In this document: piece after piece, positions 5,487 to 7,410 of the stretch
Numbering within the stretch: the first letter of the stretch is position 1
How the letters are laid out: the number at the start of each line of letters is the position of its first letter
NCBI GenBank assembly: GCA_016293915.1
Contig: JAEDCY010000066.1
Coordinates: 1-7,410 of the forward strand
Direction of reading: 5' to 3'
Length of the DNA: 7,410 nt
Source: Treponema sp.
GTDB taxonomy: Bacteria; Spirochaetota; Spirochaetia; Treponematales; Treponemataceae
Translations under genes and position numbers: made by a program
The notes under the pieces: model-generated
Seen by the model: only the letters and a program-made list of their open reading frames with translations
Database searches by the model: none
Told to the model about the DNA's origin: nothing

Positions 5487-7352
5487 ATGAATAATCAGGC
5501 TAAACTATCGGACATAGTTTTTTCAAAAAAACTATTTTTAATTTATTTATGTACCTATTTTGTTCCATTTTTCACAAGTTGGATAGCATTTGTTTATCTA
5601 AAAGTAATTAAGTTTTCTGATACAATCAGAGGATTTATGACTCCTGTAGGTATTCTGGGTGCAATCTTTGTTCTGACCTTTGTTTTCTGCTGGTGGTTTT
5701 CACAGAAAAAACGATTCAATAACTTTGATCCTGAAAATCCGGCATCAGTAAAAAAAATGAATAAGCTTGCAAAAAGCTTTCAGAACATTACACTTGCAAC
5801 AGCAATTTTTAATGGTGCGGTTTGTGCATGGATAGTTCAGACGTCATTCAGTATGCAGGGTATAGCAGTTGATAAGGCACCTCTTTATACTACCTGCATT
5901 GGAAACGTTATTGTAATTTCAGCAACATTTTATATCCGATTCCTTCAAACTCTGGAAGAGTCACTTTATTCTGTTCCTTACAGTAAAGAATTTAAAGGTC
6001 TTTCTTTGATTATGCGCAGCGGATTAATCAGTGGATTTACTTCAATTGGTACTCTTATGATTACCATAACACCAGTTCTTGTTACAAATCTGCAGAATCT
6101 TCCGATTTCAACTTTAATCTGGCACTATGTTTTCCCTGAAGGAATTATAGGTGCTGCATTTATTGTTATATGTAGTTTGTTGCAGGCAAAAGGTATGAGT
6201 AATCGTGTTAGTATGATTACTGATTTTACACGTCAGGTTGCAGCAAATGATTATACTGGTGAAAATCTTATTATAGAAAGCCGCGATGAATTTGGTCTTC
6301 TTATTAATGACTTGAACTCTTTCAAGGATGTGACAAAAGGGCTATTAAAAGATATTGATGAGTCTGTTTCTGTTGCAGCAAATACGGCAGATAATGTAAG
6401 TGCAAGTATGTCTGAAACTTCGGCTGCAATTGAAGAGATTATGGCAAATATCAACAGTGTAAAAGCCCGTGTTGAAAATCAGGCAGAAAGTGTTGGAAAG
6501 AGTGATTCTACAATCCAGAACATGATTGCAAAAATCAATGAGTTGAATGAAAGTGTAAGGGTTCAGGTTTCTGGAGTTTCTACTTCATCAAGTGCAGTTG
6601 AAGAAATGGTTGCAAATATTCGTTCTGTTACTCAGATTCTTGATAATAACACTGCGACAGTACAGGAGCTTGGAGTTGAATCAGAGACAGGTCGAAAACG
6701 AATTAATGAATCTGCAAAGCTTGCTTCTGTAATTCTTGAAAAATCTGCCGGCCTGGTGGAAGCTTCTGCTGTTGTTCAGAGTATTGCTTCACAGACAAAC
6801 CTTCTTGCGATGAACGCTGCTATTGAGGCTGCTCATGCCGGTGATGCTGGTAAGGGATTTGCGGTTGTAGCAGGAGAAATCCGAAAGCTTGCTGAACAGT
6901 CTAATGAGCAGGGTAAAAAGATTAATACCCAGTTAAGTGAACTTCAGGAAATTATTGCAAACGTTTCTGAAAATACTAAATCTGTACAGAATCAGTTTGA
7001 AGTTATTTTTGAACTTACAAATAAGGTTCAGCAGCAGGAAGCTGTTATTAAGAATGCTATGGATGAGCAGAATGCAGGAAGTGCACAGGTTCTGCAGTCT
7101 ATAAATGAGATTCAGAATTCTACAGATATCGTAAAAGAAAACTCTGGTATTCTTCTTACTGGTGGTAAAGAGATTGGTGAAGAAATGGGACACCTTGCAA
7201 ATGTTACCCGTGAGATTAATGATTCTATGAATGAGATGGCAGCAGGTTCTGGTCAGATTACAAAGGCTGTTGAGCTCTGTTTTAATCTTACAAATGATAA
7301 CCAGAAGAACTTTAATAATCTTAGAGATGAAGTTCGCAAGTTTAAGATTTAG
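5487..7352 (+). CDS. methyl-accepting chemotaxis protein with six-helix membrane sensor
   Basis: A 621-residue receptor for the CheA/CheW chemotaxis array in the inner membrane. About six hydrophobic segments occur within residues 15-232 (roughly 15-40, 52-72, 101-118, 132-150, 183-200, 214-232), with short loops between them and no large periplasmic ligand domain. A HAMP-like linker follows (about 233-285, with TDFTRQVAANDY and SRDEFGLL), then a long coiled coil. The signalling tip is at 429-475 with QTNLLAMNAAIEAAHAGD and GKGFAVVAGEIRKLAEQS, nearly the family consensus. Likely methylation sites fitting the small-small-x-x-E-E-x-x-small pattern are E316/E317 (SAAIEEIMA) and E372/E373 (SSAVEEMVA). 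It ends in EVRKFKI without a CheR/CheB-binding pentapeptide. The ligand cannot be read; the lack of a periplasmic domain suggests sensing in the membrane or of the cell's energy state. ATG 5487 is chosen because AGGAG (5474-5478) lies eight bases before it and the protein then starts just before the first helix. Confidence 0.93.
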   Translation: MNNQAKLSDIVFSKKLFLIYLCTYFVPFFTSWIAFVYLKVIKFSDTIRGFMTPVGILGAIFVLTFVFCWWFSQKKRFNNFDPENPASVKKMNKLAKSFQNITLATAIFNGAVCAWIVQTSFSMQGIAVDKAPLYTTCIGNVIVISATFYIRFLQTLEESLYSVPYSKEFKGLSLIMRSGLISGFTSIGTLMITITPVLVTNLQNLPISTLIWHYVFPEGIIGAAFIVICSLLQAKGMSNRVSMITDFTRQVAANDYTGENLIIESRDEFGLLINDLNSFKDVTKGLLKDIDESVSVAANTADNVSASMSETSAAIEEIMANINSVKARVENQAESVGKSDSTIQNMIAKINELNESVRVQVSGVSTSSSAVEEMVANIRSVTQILDNNTATVQELGVESETGRKRINESAKLASVILEKSAGLVEASAVVQSIASQTNLLAMNAAIEAAHAGDAGKGFAVVAGEIRKLAEQSNEQGKKINTQLSELQEIIANVSENTKSVQNQFEVIFELTNKVQQQEAVIKNAMDEQNAGSAQVLQSINEIQNSTDIVKENSGILLTGGKEIGEEMGHLANVTREINDSMNEMAAGSGQITKAVELCFNLTNDNQKNFNNLRDEVRKFKI

Positions 7353-7410
7353 GATGATTTAGAATACGAAAAAAAGGGTGACCAATAAGTTTACCTCCTA
7401 GTGTCATTCC

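Noticed and set aside
7353..7410. Terminator after the chemoreceptor, or a minus-strand gene end at the window edge
   Set aside because: GGTGA (7376-7380) can pair weakly with TTTACC, but the stem is about five pairs and no T-run follows on the plus strand; the A-run before it would suit a minus-strand terminator, but its stem is weaker still.

Overview
The window is about 7.4 kb of AT-rich DNA with every confident gene on the + strand. It most resembles a host-associated spirochaete of the Treponema type (rumen, gut or oral). I infer this from the fused PyrK-PyrD dihydroorotate dehydrogenase, the six-helix membrane chemoreceptor without a C-terminal CheR/CheB tether, the codon preferences, and two kinds of small palindromic repeat. 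No 16S or other taxonomic marker is present, so the genus is an inference.

Layout: (1) 1-83 is the tail of an unidentified gene. (2) 224-2113 encodes one polypeptide joining the PyrK electron-transfer subunit to the class 1B PyrD catalytic subunit, which oxidises dihydroorotate to orotate in pyrimidine synthesis. (3) 2119-2169 holds a small double-palindrome repeat, followed by a strong terminator-like hairpin at 2211-2250. The 3' arm of that hairpin is also the ribosome binding site of the next gene. (4) 2251-3486 encodes a secreted SGNH/GDSL esterase with a C-terminal beta-rich domain. (5) 3538-5112 encodes an MIO-type aromatic amino acid ammonia-lyase of the HutH/PAL family, closed by an intrinsic terminator. 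(6) 5170-5486 is a long spacer holding a good sigma70 promoter and a doubtful minus-strand mini-ORF. (7) 5487-7352 encodes a methyl-accepting chemotaxis protein with a six-helix membrane input module.

The genes do not form one pathway. They look like separate transcription units for pyrimidine synthesis, extracellular ester hydrolysis, amino acid deamination and chemotaxis. The esterase and lyase may be partly co-transcribed, because no terminator separates them.

The most notable observation is at 585-678. A 94-base structured palindromic element sits in frame inside pyrK and adds about 32 residues exactly between the FAD-binding and NAD-binding parts. It consists of two copies of a roughly 37-40 base unit in inverted orientation. 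Their flanking arms are identical (14 and 11 bases), but their central hairpins differ in sequence while both still pair. This looks like a mobile palindromic element tolerated inside an enzyme, similar in principle to the Rickettsia palindromic elements. Two other points deserve attention. The terminator/ribosome-binding-site overlap in front of the esterase could act as an expression switch. The lyase carries active-site residues unlike canonical histidine ammonia-lyase, which puts its likely 'HutH' label in doubt.
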